Positions 1 through 8,820 of a stretch of 64,000 nucleotides of DNA are shown here, in pieces. The stretch spans positions 124,001 through 188,000 of the forward strand of contig NZ_SJRX01000006.1 in NCBI RefSeq assembly GCF_004352845.1, in the 5' to 3' direction. This DNA is from Luteimonas terricola. Its GTDB lineage: Bacteria; Pseudomonadota; Gammaproteobacteria; Xanthomonadales; Xanthomonadaceae. Below the pieces are notes generated by a model. That model did no database searches, was not told where the DNA came from, and saw only the letters and a program-made list of their open reading frames with translations. Every line of letters starts with the position of its first letter. Position 1 is the first letter of the stretch. The position numbers were made by a program, and so were the translations under genes.

Positions 1-1
1 T

Positions 2-1885
2 GAAAGCGTGAAGCGCGGCACGGCCGCGGCCTGGGCCGTGGGCTACGGCTACAACGCCAACGGCTTCCTGAGCAGCCTGGTCTATCCCTCGGGCCTGACC
101 GTGAACCATGCCCCCAACGCGCTGGGCCAGCCGACGCAGGCCGGCAGCTACGCCACCGGCGTGAGCTACTTCCCCAACGGCGCGATCAAGCAGTTCACCT
201 ATGGCAACGGCGTGGTGCACACGCTGAGCCAGAACGCCCGCGGGCTGCCGGCGCGCAGCACCGACTGCACGCTTGCGGGCACCTGTGCTTCAGCCAACCG
301 GCGGCTGGACCTGCAGTACGCCTACGACGAGCACGGCAACGTCAGTGACATCACCGACCACGCCCTGGGCGGGCGGCAGACGCGCGGCATGAGTTACGAC
401 GCCCTGGACCGGTTGATCCAGACCACGTCGGGCAGCACGGTCTTCGATACCGCCAGCTACGCCTACGACGTGCTGGACAACCTGAGCACGGTGCACGTGA
501 GCGGAGGCAGCCAGAGCCGGAACCATACCTATGCCTACGACCCGGCGACCTGGCGGCTGAGCCAGGTGAAGAACACGGTCGGCGGCACGGTGGTGGCGAA
601 CCTGACGTATGACGTACAAGGGAACTTGGCCACCAAGGGTGCGCAGACCTATCAGTTCGACCTGGGCAACCGCCTGCGCAGCGTGCCGGGGAAGGAGGCG
701 AGCTATGAGTACGACGGCCATGGCCGGCGGGTGTACGCGCAGACGGTGGGCAGCGGGCAGATCGTGTCGCAGTACGCCGGCTCCGGGCCGCTGCTGTACC
801 AGGAGAACCACAAACAGGCCAAGCGGATCGACTACGTATACATGGGCAGCAGCCTGGTCGCGTTCCGGGAGCGGCCGTTGTCGGGGACTACGGCGACAGT
901 GAAGTACCAGCACACCGATGCGCTGGGGTCACCGGTGGCGGTGACGAATGCGGCGAAGGTGCTGATCGAGAGCAGCGAGTACGAGCCATACGGCCAAGTT
1001 GTGAACAAGCCGCTGTTCGACGGGCCGGGCTACACCGGGCATGTGCAGGATGCCGCGACCGGCCTGACGTATATGCAGCAGCGCTATTACGATCCGCAGC
1101 TCGGAGTGTTTCTATCCGTCGATCCGGTGACTGCTTACTCAAATCCGGTCGGGCAATTTAATCGCTACAGATACGCAAATAACAACCCGTACTCTATTAC
1201 AGATCCTGACGGTCGATGCGGCACCCGCATTCCAGGGCGGGCCGCGCCAAATTGCATAAGTAATGGAACTGGAAATATATCAGTGGAAAGTCAGAACATC
1301 GACATTAAAGCACGACGAGCGGCGGGCGCGGGAGCGACTGTCATAGGAGCAAGTTCGGCTACAGGGGGCGGGGGAACGGCGAGTGGCGCATTGCAAACCG
1401 CTGGGAGGATACTCGCTGGAATGGTTAGTGCACCAGTTGCTGCCATTGTTGTGGGGATAAGCGCGGCGGTCTATTCCTCGGAGGCTGGGGCTGGTAGTGA
1501 TGATGTTTCGTCGCCGTACACCTTGTATCATGGCACCTCCGAAGCGCACGCGCTTGCGTTCTTGAATGGTATGGTTCTCTCGTCAAGTGGCGCTACAGAA
1601 AACCATATTCATGGTCAGATTGGGTTCTATTTGGCAACGGACCCAGGCGCCGCGTTGGCATTCAGTACTTATCACTCTGACAGATATGCAGTGCTACAGT
1701 TCACGATAAGCAAGGAGGCTATGTCCAGTTTAATACAATCTGGGGCGAGATTTCAGCCCATCCCCCAAGGAGGCCTGAGGATGACTGGAGTCGAGTTCTA
1801 TGTACCAGTTTCTTCATTCGGAACATTCAATGGGATGATCGGCTCAGGCGGTATACTTATAACGCCGTATGAAGGAGGATTTTGA
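2..1885 (+). CDS. Rhs repeat protein, C-terminal part with polymorphic toxin tip (5' end outside window)
   Basis: The reading frame is open from base 2, and the matching region of the second copy shows that the coding sequence continues upstream of the window, so the ATG-like codons near base 8 are not the start. About 627 residues are visible. They contain YD-type repeats (YDEHGN, YAYDPAT, YEYDGHGRR) and the Rhs-associated core ending in YYDPQLGVFLSVDP, then NNPYSITDPDGR near residue 400. After DPDGR the sequence changes in composition: a hydrophobic stretch (about residues 465-490) precedes a tip with LYHGTS and GFYLATDPG. That H...Y pattern resembles ADP-ribosyltransferase-fold toxins, but this is a motif-level inference. 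Rhs proteins are large filamentous shells that carry a variable C-terminal toxin, often exported by type VI secretion. The stop codon lies one base before the probable immunity gene. Confidence 0.85.
   Translation, partial: ESVKRGTAAAWAVGYGYNANGFLSSLVYPSGLTVNHAPNALGQPTQAGSYATGVSYFPNGAIKQFTYGNGVVHTLSQNARGLPARSTDCTLAGTCASANRRLDLQYAYDEHGNVSDITDHALGGRQTRGMSYDALDRLIQTTSGSTVFDTASYAYDVLDNLSTVHVSGGSQSRNHTYAYDPATWRLSQVKNTVGGTVVANLTYDVQGNLATKGAQTYQFDLGNRLRSVPGKEASYEYDGHGRRVYAQTVGSGQIVSQYAGSGPLLYQENHKQAKRIDYVYMGSSLVAFRERPLSGTTATVKYQHTDALGSPVAVTNAAKVLIESSEYEPYGQVVNKPLFDGPGYTGHVQDAATGLTYMQQRYYDPQLGVFLSVDPVTAYSNPVGQFNRYRYANNNPYSITDPDGRCGTRIPGRAAPNCISNGTGNISVESQNIDIKARRAAGAGATVIGASSATGGGGTASGALQTAGRILAGMVSAPVAAIVVGISAAVYSSEAGAGSDDVSSPYTLYHGTSEAHALAFLNGMVLSSSGATENHIHGQIGFYLATDPGAALAFSTYHSDRYAVLQFTISKEAMSSLIQSGARFQPIPQGGLRMTGVEFYVPVSSFGTFNGMIGSGGILITPYEGGF
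110..1134 (+). repeat. Perfect 1,025-bp direct repeat, copy 1 (Rhs core)
   Basis: Reading base by base, this segment is identical to 3050-4074. Immediately upstream the two copies differ at scattered positions, and immediately downstream they diverge completely at the toxin-tip boundary. Such identity in linked copies indicates recent duplication or gene conversion and provides a substrate for homologous exchange of the tips. Confidence 0.95.
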
Positions 1886-1886
1886 A

Positions 1887-2315
1887 GTGAAAGTTTACAG
1901 AGGAATGGATGCACTGAGAATTTCTCCACATATTTTCCTTCGAGATAAGATTTCTGCTAATCAATCTATTTCTTTGTCGTTAATTGAAACGGCATTTTAC
2001 GACGGGGTGCCGTCGATTGCCGCTGAAGTTAGCAGTGAATATTCTTCGGTATTTTTTAGTAGTAATTGGATAGAAGAATTTTATGGAGCCAAGAAGTTCT
2101 CCTCTTTTACTTTGCTTCCGCTCTCAGGGATGCAAAATACTTTTCGCGGCGAAGTGTTGCTTTCTGCGTTCTGTGATTTTTACGCATTCTTAGAGTATGG
2201 CAGGATAATATTTAAATTCGGCGAGTGTGAGGATGGTTCTGTTATCGACAGGATTGTGGAGAAGAGTTGTGGGTTTAGGTTTGGAGTTGTTTTCAGGTCT
2301 CCTGGTAATGAATAG
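1887..2315 (+). CDS. Putative immunity protein for the first Rhs tip
   Basis: A 142-residue protein of unrecognised family, AT-rich compared with the rest of the window. I choose the GTG at 1887 rather than the in-frame ATG at 1869. The sequence GGAGGA at 1874-1879 lies at ideal Shine-Dalgarno distance (7 bases) from the GTG, and it sits inside the last codons of the toxin gene, so the two genes are separated by a single base. No signal peptide or membrane segment is evident, so it is probably cytoplasmic, as expected of a protein neutralising a cytoplasmic toxin. The immunity role is inferred from position, size and composition only. Confidence 0.65.
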   Translation: MKVYRGMDALRISPHIFLRDKISANQSISLSLIETAFYDGVPSIAAEVSSEYSSVFFSSNWIEEFYGAKKFSSFTLLPLSGMQNTFRGEVLLSAFCDFYAFLEYGRIIFKFGECEDGSVIDRIVEKSCGFRFGVVFRSPGNE

Positions 2316-2440
2316 CTTCGCGCCGCTAGTGACATGAAATTTTCCGGTAGAATGTGCCTCGGGCGAATTAATGCAAGAGTGTTTGTGCTGACTGGATCAT
2401 TTAATAGAAGTGGCTACTTCCGGCGAGTTTCCACGCCACC

Positions 2441-2797
2441 CTATGGCGTATGCCCGGCCACGTGCGCACTCCGCTGCGCCGCCAGGAACGCCCGCAGCGA
2501 CGCGGGCTTGATCGGCTTCGTCAGTACCCGGTAGCCCCGGGCCCGGACCCGGGCATCCCGCTTCACCTGGTCGCTACCGTCCGCGGTCACCAGCGCACCC
2601 GGCACGCGAGGGCCGTGTTCGCGAAGTGCGTCGAGGGTGTCCAGGCCGTCCATCCGGTCGTGCAGGTGGTAGTCCACCAGCAGTACATCCGGTGCCTTGG
2701 CCATCTTCCGCAGCGCCTCGTCCACGGTGGTTGCATGCAGCACCTCGATGTTCCAGCGTCCCAGCAGCAGGACCAGCCCACCAGCGATTTGCCTGTC
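2441..2797 (-). pseudogene. 3' remnant of a hybrid sensor histidine kinase (receiver domain)
   Basis: Read on the minus strand, this stretch ends in a proper stop at 2441 and encodes most of a response-regulator receiver domain. It has LLVDYHLHDRMDG with the phospho-acceptor Asp, then ALVTADGS and the LTKPIKP lysine motif. This is the arrangement at the C terminus of PAS-containing hybrid kinases. The first beta strand with its acidic pair and the whole kinase are missing: homology stops near 2797, where the opposite strand becomes Rhs sequence. It is therefore a truncated gene end left at a rearrangement junction. The preceding 125 bases (2316-2440) are AT-richer and contain nothing I recognise. 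Confidence 0.7.
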
Positions 2798-2800
2798 CAG

Positions 2801-4645
2801 GTCACGCATCCCGAAGGTGCCTACACCCATATCACCCGCGACGTGTTCGGCAAGCCCACGATCCTGCGCCGCAGCAACAACAGCAGTCACACCGGCGGCA
2901 CGGTCGCGCCCAATCGCACGTATACCTACAACCAGACCGGGGAAAGCGTCAAGCGCGGCAGCGATGCGGCCTGGGCCATCGGTTATGGCTACAACGCCAA
3001 CGGCGTCCTGAGCAGTCTGGTGTACCCGTCGTCGCTGACCGTGAACTACGCCCCCAACGCGCTGGGCCAGCCGACGCAGGCCGGCAGCTACGCCACCGGC
3101 GTGAGCTACTTCCCCAACGGCGCGATCAAGCAGTTCACCTATGGCAACGGCGTGGTGCACACGCTGAGCCAGAACGCCCGCGGGCTGCCGGCGCGCAGCA
3201 CCGACTGCACGCTTGCGGGCACCTGTGCTTCAGCCAACCGGCGGCTGGACCTGCAGTACGCCTACGACGAGCACGGCAACGTCAGTGACATCACCGACCA
3301 CGCCCTGGGCGGGCGGCAGACGCGCGGCATGAGTTACGACGCCCTGGACCGGTTGATCCAGACCACGTCGGGCAGCACGGTCTTCGATACCGCCAGCTAC
3401 GCCTACGACGTGCTGGACAACCTGAGCACGGTGCACGTGAGCGGAGGCAGCCAGAGCCGGAACCATACCTATGCCTACGACCCGGCGACCTGGCGGCTGA
3501 GCCAGGTGAAGAACACGGTCGGCGGCACGGTGGTGGCGAACCTGACGTATGACGTACAAGGGAACTTGGCCACCAAGGGTGCGCAGACCTATCAGTTCGA
3601 CCTGGGCAACCGCCTGCGCAGCGTGCCGGGGAAGGAGGCGAGCTATGAGTACGACGGCCATGGCCGGCGGGTGTACGCGCAGACGGTGGGCAGCGGGCAG
3701 ATCGTGTCGCAGTACGCCGGCTCCGGGCCGCTGCTGTACCAGGAGAACCACAAACAGGCCAAGCGGATCGACTACGTATACATGGGCAGCAGCCTGGTCG
3801 CGTTCCGGGAGCGGCCGTTGTCGGGGACTACGGCGACAGTGAAGTACCAGCACACCGATGCGCTGGGGTCACCGGTGGCGGTGACGAATGCGGCGAAGGT
3901 GCTGATCGAGAGCAGCGAGTACGAGCCATACGGCCAAGTTGTGAACAAGCCGCTGTTCGACGGGCCGGGCTACACCGGGCATGTGCAGGATGCCGCGACC
4001 GGCCTGACGTATATGCAGCAGCGCTATTACGATCCGCAGCTCGGAGTGTTTCTATCCGTCGATCCGGTGACTGCGCATGATGCCAAGGATTGGCGCCTTT
4101 TCCACCGTTACGCGTATGCCTTTAACAATCCCTACGGCTTCACTGATCCCGATGGACGGCGAGCAAGTGGCGAGAATGAGCCGTCGCCTCCACCGGAGCC
4201 AACGACGATCGAGACAATTACTGTCAGAGGTGATCCCAGTAGCTCATTGCCCCAACCTCGCATACCGAGCTTCTTTAGACTAACGACCACGGAAACTCTT
4301 CGTAGAGATAGATCCGCCGAGCAGGCGATCGAAGACGGCGTTTTGACACGGACAGTGACTTTGCCTGCGATGATAGTGACAGCATCGCCCAGCGCAATTT
4401 CTATAGGCAGTAGCGCTGCGCCATCCGTTGGTAGCGGCATGCTTGTTGTGGGCCGCGCTGCTGTTGATCCAAGATCCGTCAGGAGTGTCTGCTTGGCTGC
4501 CGGAATTGGTGCTTCGTTCTGTAATGGCAGGGGGTTTGAAGTGCTCGATGACCTACTTCAGAAGGGCCAGCAACGTAGAGAAGCGCGTGAGGGGGTGGTG
4601 CGGGAAACAAGAGAGAGGGCTGACAAGAGAGAAGTTTCGCAATGA
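2801..4645 (+). pseudogene. Displaced Rhs tip cassette (core fragment plus second C-terminal domain)
   Basis: Rhs homology begins abruptly at about 2801 (THPEGAYTHITRD) beside the kinase remnant. No plausible start codon or ribosome site exists there: the open frame runs back to 2450 only because it is antisense to the kinase scrap. From 3050 to 4074 it is identical to the upstream Rhs gene. After NNPYGFTDPDGR it carries a different C-terminal region of about 160 residues, which is Pro/Ser-rich, then hydrophobic, then highly charged (REAREG, RERADKREVSQ). I do not recognise a toxin family in it. The frame is intact to its stop, so recombination across the repeat could place this tip on the upstream Rhs gene. 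It overlaps the next gene by ATGA. Confidence 0.75.
3050..4074 (+). repeat. Perfect 1,025-bp direct repeat, copy 2
   Basis: Identical to 110-1134 at a spacing of 2,940 bases. The downstream boundary falls just after the SVDPVTA codons of the Rhs core, exactly where toxin tips diverge. Confidence 0.95.
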
Positions 4646-5235
4646 TTTCACCCAAGGTTGAGTCTGAGTCCTATCAACGGGCAATTCAAATGCTCAGAAA
4701 GGGCAGTGTTGATCTAGCGGTGCGAAAACTGGAAGGACTTTCTGCGGACGGCGATGGCCATGCAGACGCCATTCTTGGAGCCATCTTTGAGTTTGGAAAA
4801 GGGGACATTAAGCCGGACGCACGCCGAGCACTCAGCTACTACGAGCGTAGTGTTCGTTTGTCCGCATCTCTTCAGGGCTGGATGGGTGTCGGGCGTATTC
4901 GCTTACTTGGAAACGATGAGCTCCGCAATTACCAAACCGCACTTGGTGCGTTTGTTCGCGCCGCGGAGTCTGCAGATTATCCCCAAGCATGGTTATCAGT
5001 TGCCGAGATGAAGATGCGGGGATTAGGAACGCCGGTCGATCTTGATGAAGCAGAACGATCGTTTCGGCATGCGGTCGAACTGGGGAACATTCTTGGCTAC
5101 ACGGGGTTAGCCGCCGTTGCATTTCGCCAAGGAAAGCTGCTTTCGTCTCTACTGTTCAGATTTAAAGCGATATCGAAGGCTGTGGCGGCTGTCGCGAAGC
5201 ACAAGGGCGGTGGGGACGCATTGCAACGTTGGTAA
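4642..5235 (+). CDS. Sel1/TPR-like repeat protein, probable immunity protein of the second Rhs tip
   Basis: A 197-residue helical protein. Its spaced helix pairs resemble Sel1-like repeats: a unit with DAILGAIFEFGKGDIKPDARRAL, one with WMGVGRIRLLG, and one with WLSVAEMKMRGLGTPVDLDEAE followed by FRHAVELGN. The start ATG at 4642 overlaps the Rhs stop (ATGA), so translation is likely coupled to the tip frame. Sel1/TPR repeat proteins are known as immunity partners of polymorphic toxins, and gene order supports that role here; no direct evidence exists. No signal peptide is visible. The C terminus (KAVAAVAKHKGGGDALQRW) departs from the repeat pattern. Confidence 0.65.
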   Translation: MISPKVESESYQRAIQMLRKGSVDLAVRKLEGLSADGDGHADAILGAIFEFGKGDIKPDARRALSYYERSVRLSASLQGWMGVGRIRLLGNDELRNYQTALGAFVRAAESADYPQAWLSVAEMKMRGLGTPVDLDEAERSFRHAVELGNILGYTGLAAVAFRQGKLLSSLLFRFKAISKAVAAVAKHKGGGDALQRW

Positions 5236-5300
5236 TCGTGCCGTCGCGCCTGAAAGGCTGGCCAGCATGGCGCCGCAAATGGGCGTCGGATCAGAGTGTT

Positions 5301-5642
5301 CAGCGCTAATACGATCCACAGCTAGGACTCTTCCTCAGCGTCGATCCGGTGGCGGCATTTTCAAACCCGGTGGGACAGTTCCATCGATATAGATATGCAA
5401 GTGGCAATCCTTACACATTCAAGGATCCTGATGGACGCAAGTCTTCCATGAGAGATCATCCATGCATCACGCAGAGCCTTGTGTCCATCTCTATGAGCGG
5501 AATGGCAGCTGCCGGAGCCAAAACAAAGACATACTCCGTGAAGGTTCTCGGGGACCAGGTTGCGGTAATCACGCCTAGTAATTGGTCTGGAAATCGAGGC
5601 GCGCAACAAGTTCAAGTTCAATTTAGAGAGGGATTCCCGTGA
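5301..5642 (+). pseudogene. Third, degenerate Rhs tip fragment
   Basis: From 5301 the sequence matches the end of the Rhs core: cagcgc, then tacgatccacagctagga, then FLSVDPVAAFSNPVGQFHRY and YTFKDPDGR. The Tyr codon in the RYYDP motif is TAA at 5307-5309 instead of TAT, so the frame cannot be read through from a complete core. About 70 residues of unrecognised sequence follow DPDGR before the stop at 5640-5642. It is more diverged than the 1,025-bp copies and thus an older displaced tip. The 65 bases between the preceding gene and this fragment show nothing recognisable. Confidence 0.7.
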
Positions 5643-5950
5643 GGCTTCTAGTAGTTCTTCTGAGTGCGGCGACTCTGATGACGGCATGCCATCCTCCGGA
5701 GGAGGAAGTTGCAATCGCCATTGCGAAGGAGCAATTTGGACTTGAAAAGGCGCTTGCGTGCACAGATGAACATTTTATTAAGTCAGTGACGACAGATTAT
5801 TATATTGAAACGTTTTGGGTATGCCGGGACGGGCAGGGGGAAGAGTTAAACGTAAATATACTCATAGATGGGAACGGGGTGAGGGAGGTCCTTCGCGCCG
5901 AGGCCTATTCAGAGTTGTCTGATGACAAGCTGATAATCCGCGGAGAATAG
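5639..5950 (+). CDS. Small predicted lipoprotein following the third Rhs fragment
   Basis: A 103-residue protein starting at GTG 5639, overlapping the stop of the Rhs fragment (GTGA). The N terminus is a short hydrophobic signal ending in a lipobox, LMTAC, with Cys17 as the lipidation site. The mature part is acidic, with one further Cys pair (CTDEH and WVCRDG). The family is not recognised. Its position directly after an Rhs tip suggests a former immunity protein acting in the periplasm, but this is inference. An unrelated small lipoprotein carried in with the island is equally possible. Confidence 0.55.
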   Translation: MRLLVVLLSAATLMTACHPPEEEVAIAIAKEQFGLEKALACTDEHFIKSVTTDYYIETFWVCRDGQGEELNVNILIDGNGVREVLRAEAYSELSDDKLIIRGE

Positions 5951-5960
5951 GCTGCTGTGC

Positions 5961-6050
5961 GGTAATCGTCTCGGGTTTAGTAGACACTCACTGACCGCTG
6001 AGGGCACAGCGCCATTCAAGCTCTACCGGTGAGACGCCACCAGCAGAACA
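5961..6050 (-). mobile_element. Possible 3' scar of an IS3-family insertion sequence
   Basis: On the minus strand a short frame ending at 5988 reads GGVSPVELEWRCALSGQ. It resembles the SPxEFE-like C terminus of IS3-family transposases, and is followed by gtgtctactaaacccgaga, which could be a terminal inverted repeat. Only the last residues are present and no second end was found, so this is at best a remnant at the edge of the Rhs island. Confidence 0.3.
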
Positions 6051-6103
6051 GATCATCGCCTTGTTGCTCGACTGAGCGCCGGAGCCTTCCCCCGCAAAGC
6101 GGG

Positions 6104-6130
6104 GGAAGGTGCCCGAAGGGCGGATGGGGG
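6104..6130 (+). repeat. Dispersed 27-bp repeat core, intergenic copy
   Basis: The core is GGAAGGTG, two variable bases, then CGAAGGGCGGATGGGGG. Copies also lie at 18892-18918 and 37434-37460. Here it directly follows a hairpin (ccttccccc at 6085-6093 pairing with gggggaagg at 6101-6109), which may be the complete form of the element. Confidence 0.85.
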
Positions 6131-6162
6131 AAATCCCGCGGGACACCCCATCCACCACAATC

Positions 6163-6441
6163 TCAGCGCCGCTTCCGCTTGCCGTTGACAAACTCGGCAA
6201 TGAACAGCAGCACGATGGCGCCGATCAGCGACGCGATGAAACCCACTTTCTCGCCCTGCTGGTACCAACCCACGAGCTGCCCGACCCAGCCCGCGAACAG
6301 CGCGCCGACGATGCCGAGCACCACCGTCAGGATGATGCCGATGTTCTGTTTGCCGGGCTTGATCAGGCGCGCGAGCACGCCGACCACGAAGCCCACCAGG
6401 ATGATCCACAGCCAGCTGCTGCCGCCGAATACACCTTCCAT
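6163..6441 (-). CDS. YeaQ/YmgE/GlsB-family small membrane protein
   Basis: A 92-residue protein with three hydrophobic segments: WLWIILVGFVVGVLARLI, a glycine-rich IGIILTVVLGIVGALFAGWVG, and VGFIASLIGAIVLLFIAEFV. It ends in a basic tail, KRKRR. Gly-rich helices and this length are typical of the transglycosylase-associated/YeaQ family, whose members are stress-induced inner-membrane proteins of unclear biochemical function. I start at the ATG at 6441 (MEGVFGG) because GAGAGGGGG lies just upstream of it; the ATG five codons earlier would put that Shine-Dalgarno inside the coding sequence. It stands alone, downstream of the M20 peptidase gene on the same strand. Confidence 0.85.
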   Translation of the reverse strand: MEGVFGGSSWLWIILVGFVVGVLARLIKPGKQNIGIILTVVLGIVGALFAGWVGQLVGWYQQGEKVGFIASLIGAIVLLFIAEFVNGKRKRR

Positions 6442-6527
6442 GACGCCCCCTCTCAAGTGGATGACCCGCGGAGCTTAGCAGGCCCCGGAGGCGCCGCAGG
6501 GCGTGCGCGCCTCCCGGCCGGCGCGCC

Positions 6528-8036
<1,509 letters not shown>

Positions 8037-8245
8037 GGCGGAACCCTGTTTCAGCGGGGAAACCGCAATTCTACGCCCCTCCCGTCAGGGTTTCCGGACG
8101 CCCGGGGGCGCGGGGGACTGGTATCCGGGCGGGCGTCGTGGCGATGCACGTGGCCTGCGGCGGCGTCGGAGACTGGCCCCGCCGGTGCCAGGAAGGCCCG
8201 GCGGAATGGAATCCATACACCGCAAGGAACCGCAAGGAGAGCGCC

Positions 8246-8596
8246 ATGATTCCCCTGAAGTCCGTGCTTGCACCCGTGCTGCTGTCGCTGCTCATCGCCG
8301 GCAGTGCGTTCGCGAGCGAGAAGGTCAACATCAATACCGCCGACGCCGAGGCCATCGAGCGCGCGCTGGTCAATATCGGCCTGTCGAAGGCCGAGGCGAT
8401 CGTCGCCTACCGCAAGGCCAACGGTGCGTTCAAGAGCGCCGATGAACTGGTCAACGTGAAGGGCGTGGGCCTGAAGACCGTCGAGCGCAACCGCGACCGG
8501 ATCGTGGTGGGCGGCGGCGTTGCGAAGCCCGCGGCCGCGGCGGCAAAGCCCACCCCCGCCAAGCCCAAGCCTGCGGCCGCCGCGGGAACGCCCTGA
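8246..8596 (+). CDS. ComEA-like helix-hairpin-helix protein, secreted
   Basis: A 116-residue protein with a signal peptide (residues 1-23, ending SAFAS). One ComEA-type double helix-hairpin-helix domain follows: VNINTADAEAIERAL, GLSKAEAIVAYRK, and ELVNVKGVGLKTVERNRDRI. A low-complexity Ala/Lys/Pro tail (residues 93-116) completes it. Such periplasmic HhH proteins bind double-stranded DNA without sequence specificity and help pull in DNA during natural transformation. Unlike Gram-positive ComEA it has no membrane anchor, which is normal in Gram-negatives. The start is set by AAGGAGA upstream of ATG 8246; longer upstream frames lack a ribosome site. Confidence 0.88.
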   Translation: MIPLKSVLAPVLLSLLIAGSAFASEKVNINTADAEAIERALVNIGLSKAEAIVAYRKANGAFKSADELVNVKGVGLKTVERNRDRIVVGGGVAKPAAAAAKPTPAKPKPAAAAGTP

Positions 8597-8610
8597 GCAA
8601 GGCCGGGCCT

Positions 8611-8640
8611 GTTCCGGGGCGCAGGGACGCGCCCTGGAGC
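8611..8640. repeat. Hairpin with AGGGAC loop, intergenic copy 1
   Basis: Twelve base pairs (two G-T wobbles) close the loop AGGGAC at 8623-8628. It is the first of three hairpins that fill the 224 bases between the ComEA-like gene and the HutD-like gene. Confidence 0.6.
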
Positions 8641-8685
8641 AAGGGCGGGGCCGTCGGTTCGCACGCGATGGCCCCGTCTGTTGTC

Positions 8686-8724
8686 AAGGCGCATCGGGAC
8701 GCAGGGACGCGTCCCGGGCGCCTT
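8686..8724. repeat. Hairpin with AGGGAC loop, intergenic copy 2
   Basis: Stem gggacgc/gcgtccc closes the same AGGGAC loop (8703-8708), and a second helix, aaggcgc/gcgcctt, continues outward after a small internal loop. The stem differs from copy 1 but remains fully complementary. Confidence 0.6.
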
Positions 8725-8735
8725 CGCGTGGACGC

Positions 8736-8783
8736 CCGAGCGGGATGCCCGTGCCGGCACATCCGCGCGGGACTCCCGCTCGG
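8736..8783. repeat. Third intergenic hairpin
   Basis: A perfect 10-bp stem (ccgagcggga with tcccgctcgg) encloses a 28-base GC-rich loop. It ends 37 bases before the HutD-like start codon. No U-tract follows, so it is not a standard terminator. Confidence 0.5.
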
Positions 8784-8820
8784 ACACTGGTGAGCGCTTT
8801 GGCAGCGCTACACTCGCGCC

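Noticed and set aside
2450..2800. Start of the second Rhs frame at ATG 2450
   Set aside because: The first 115 or so codons are antisense to the histidine-kinase remnant and have no Rhs character, so this is a chance extension and not the gene's N terminus.
110..4074. The 1,025-bp repeat pair as ends of a transposon
   Set aside because: The repeats are direct, fully coding Rhs core, with no transposase between them and no terminal inverted repeats.
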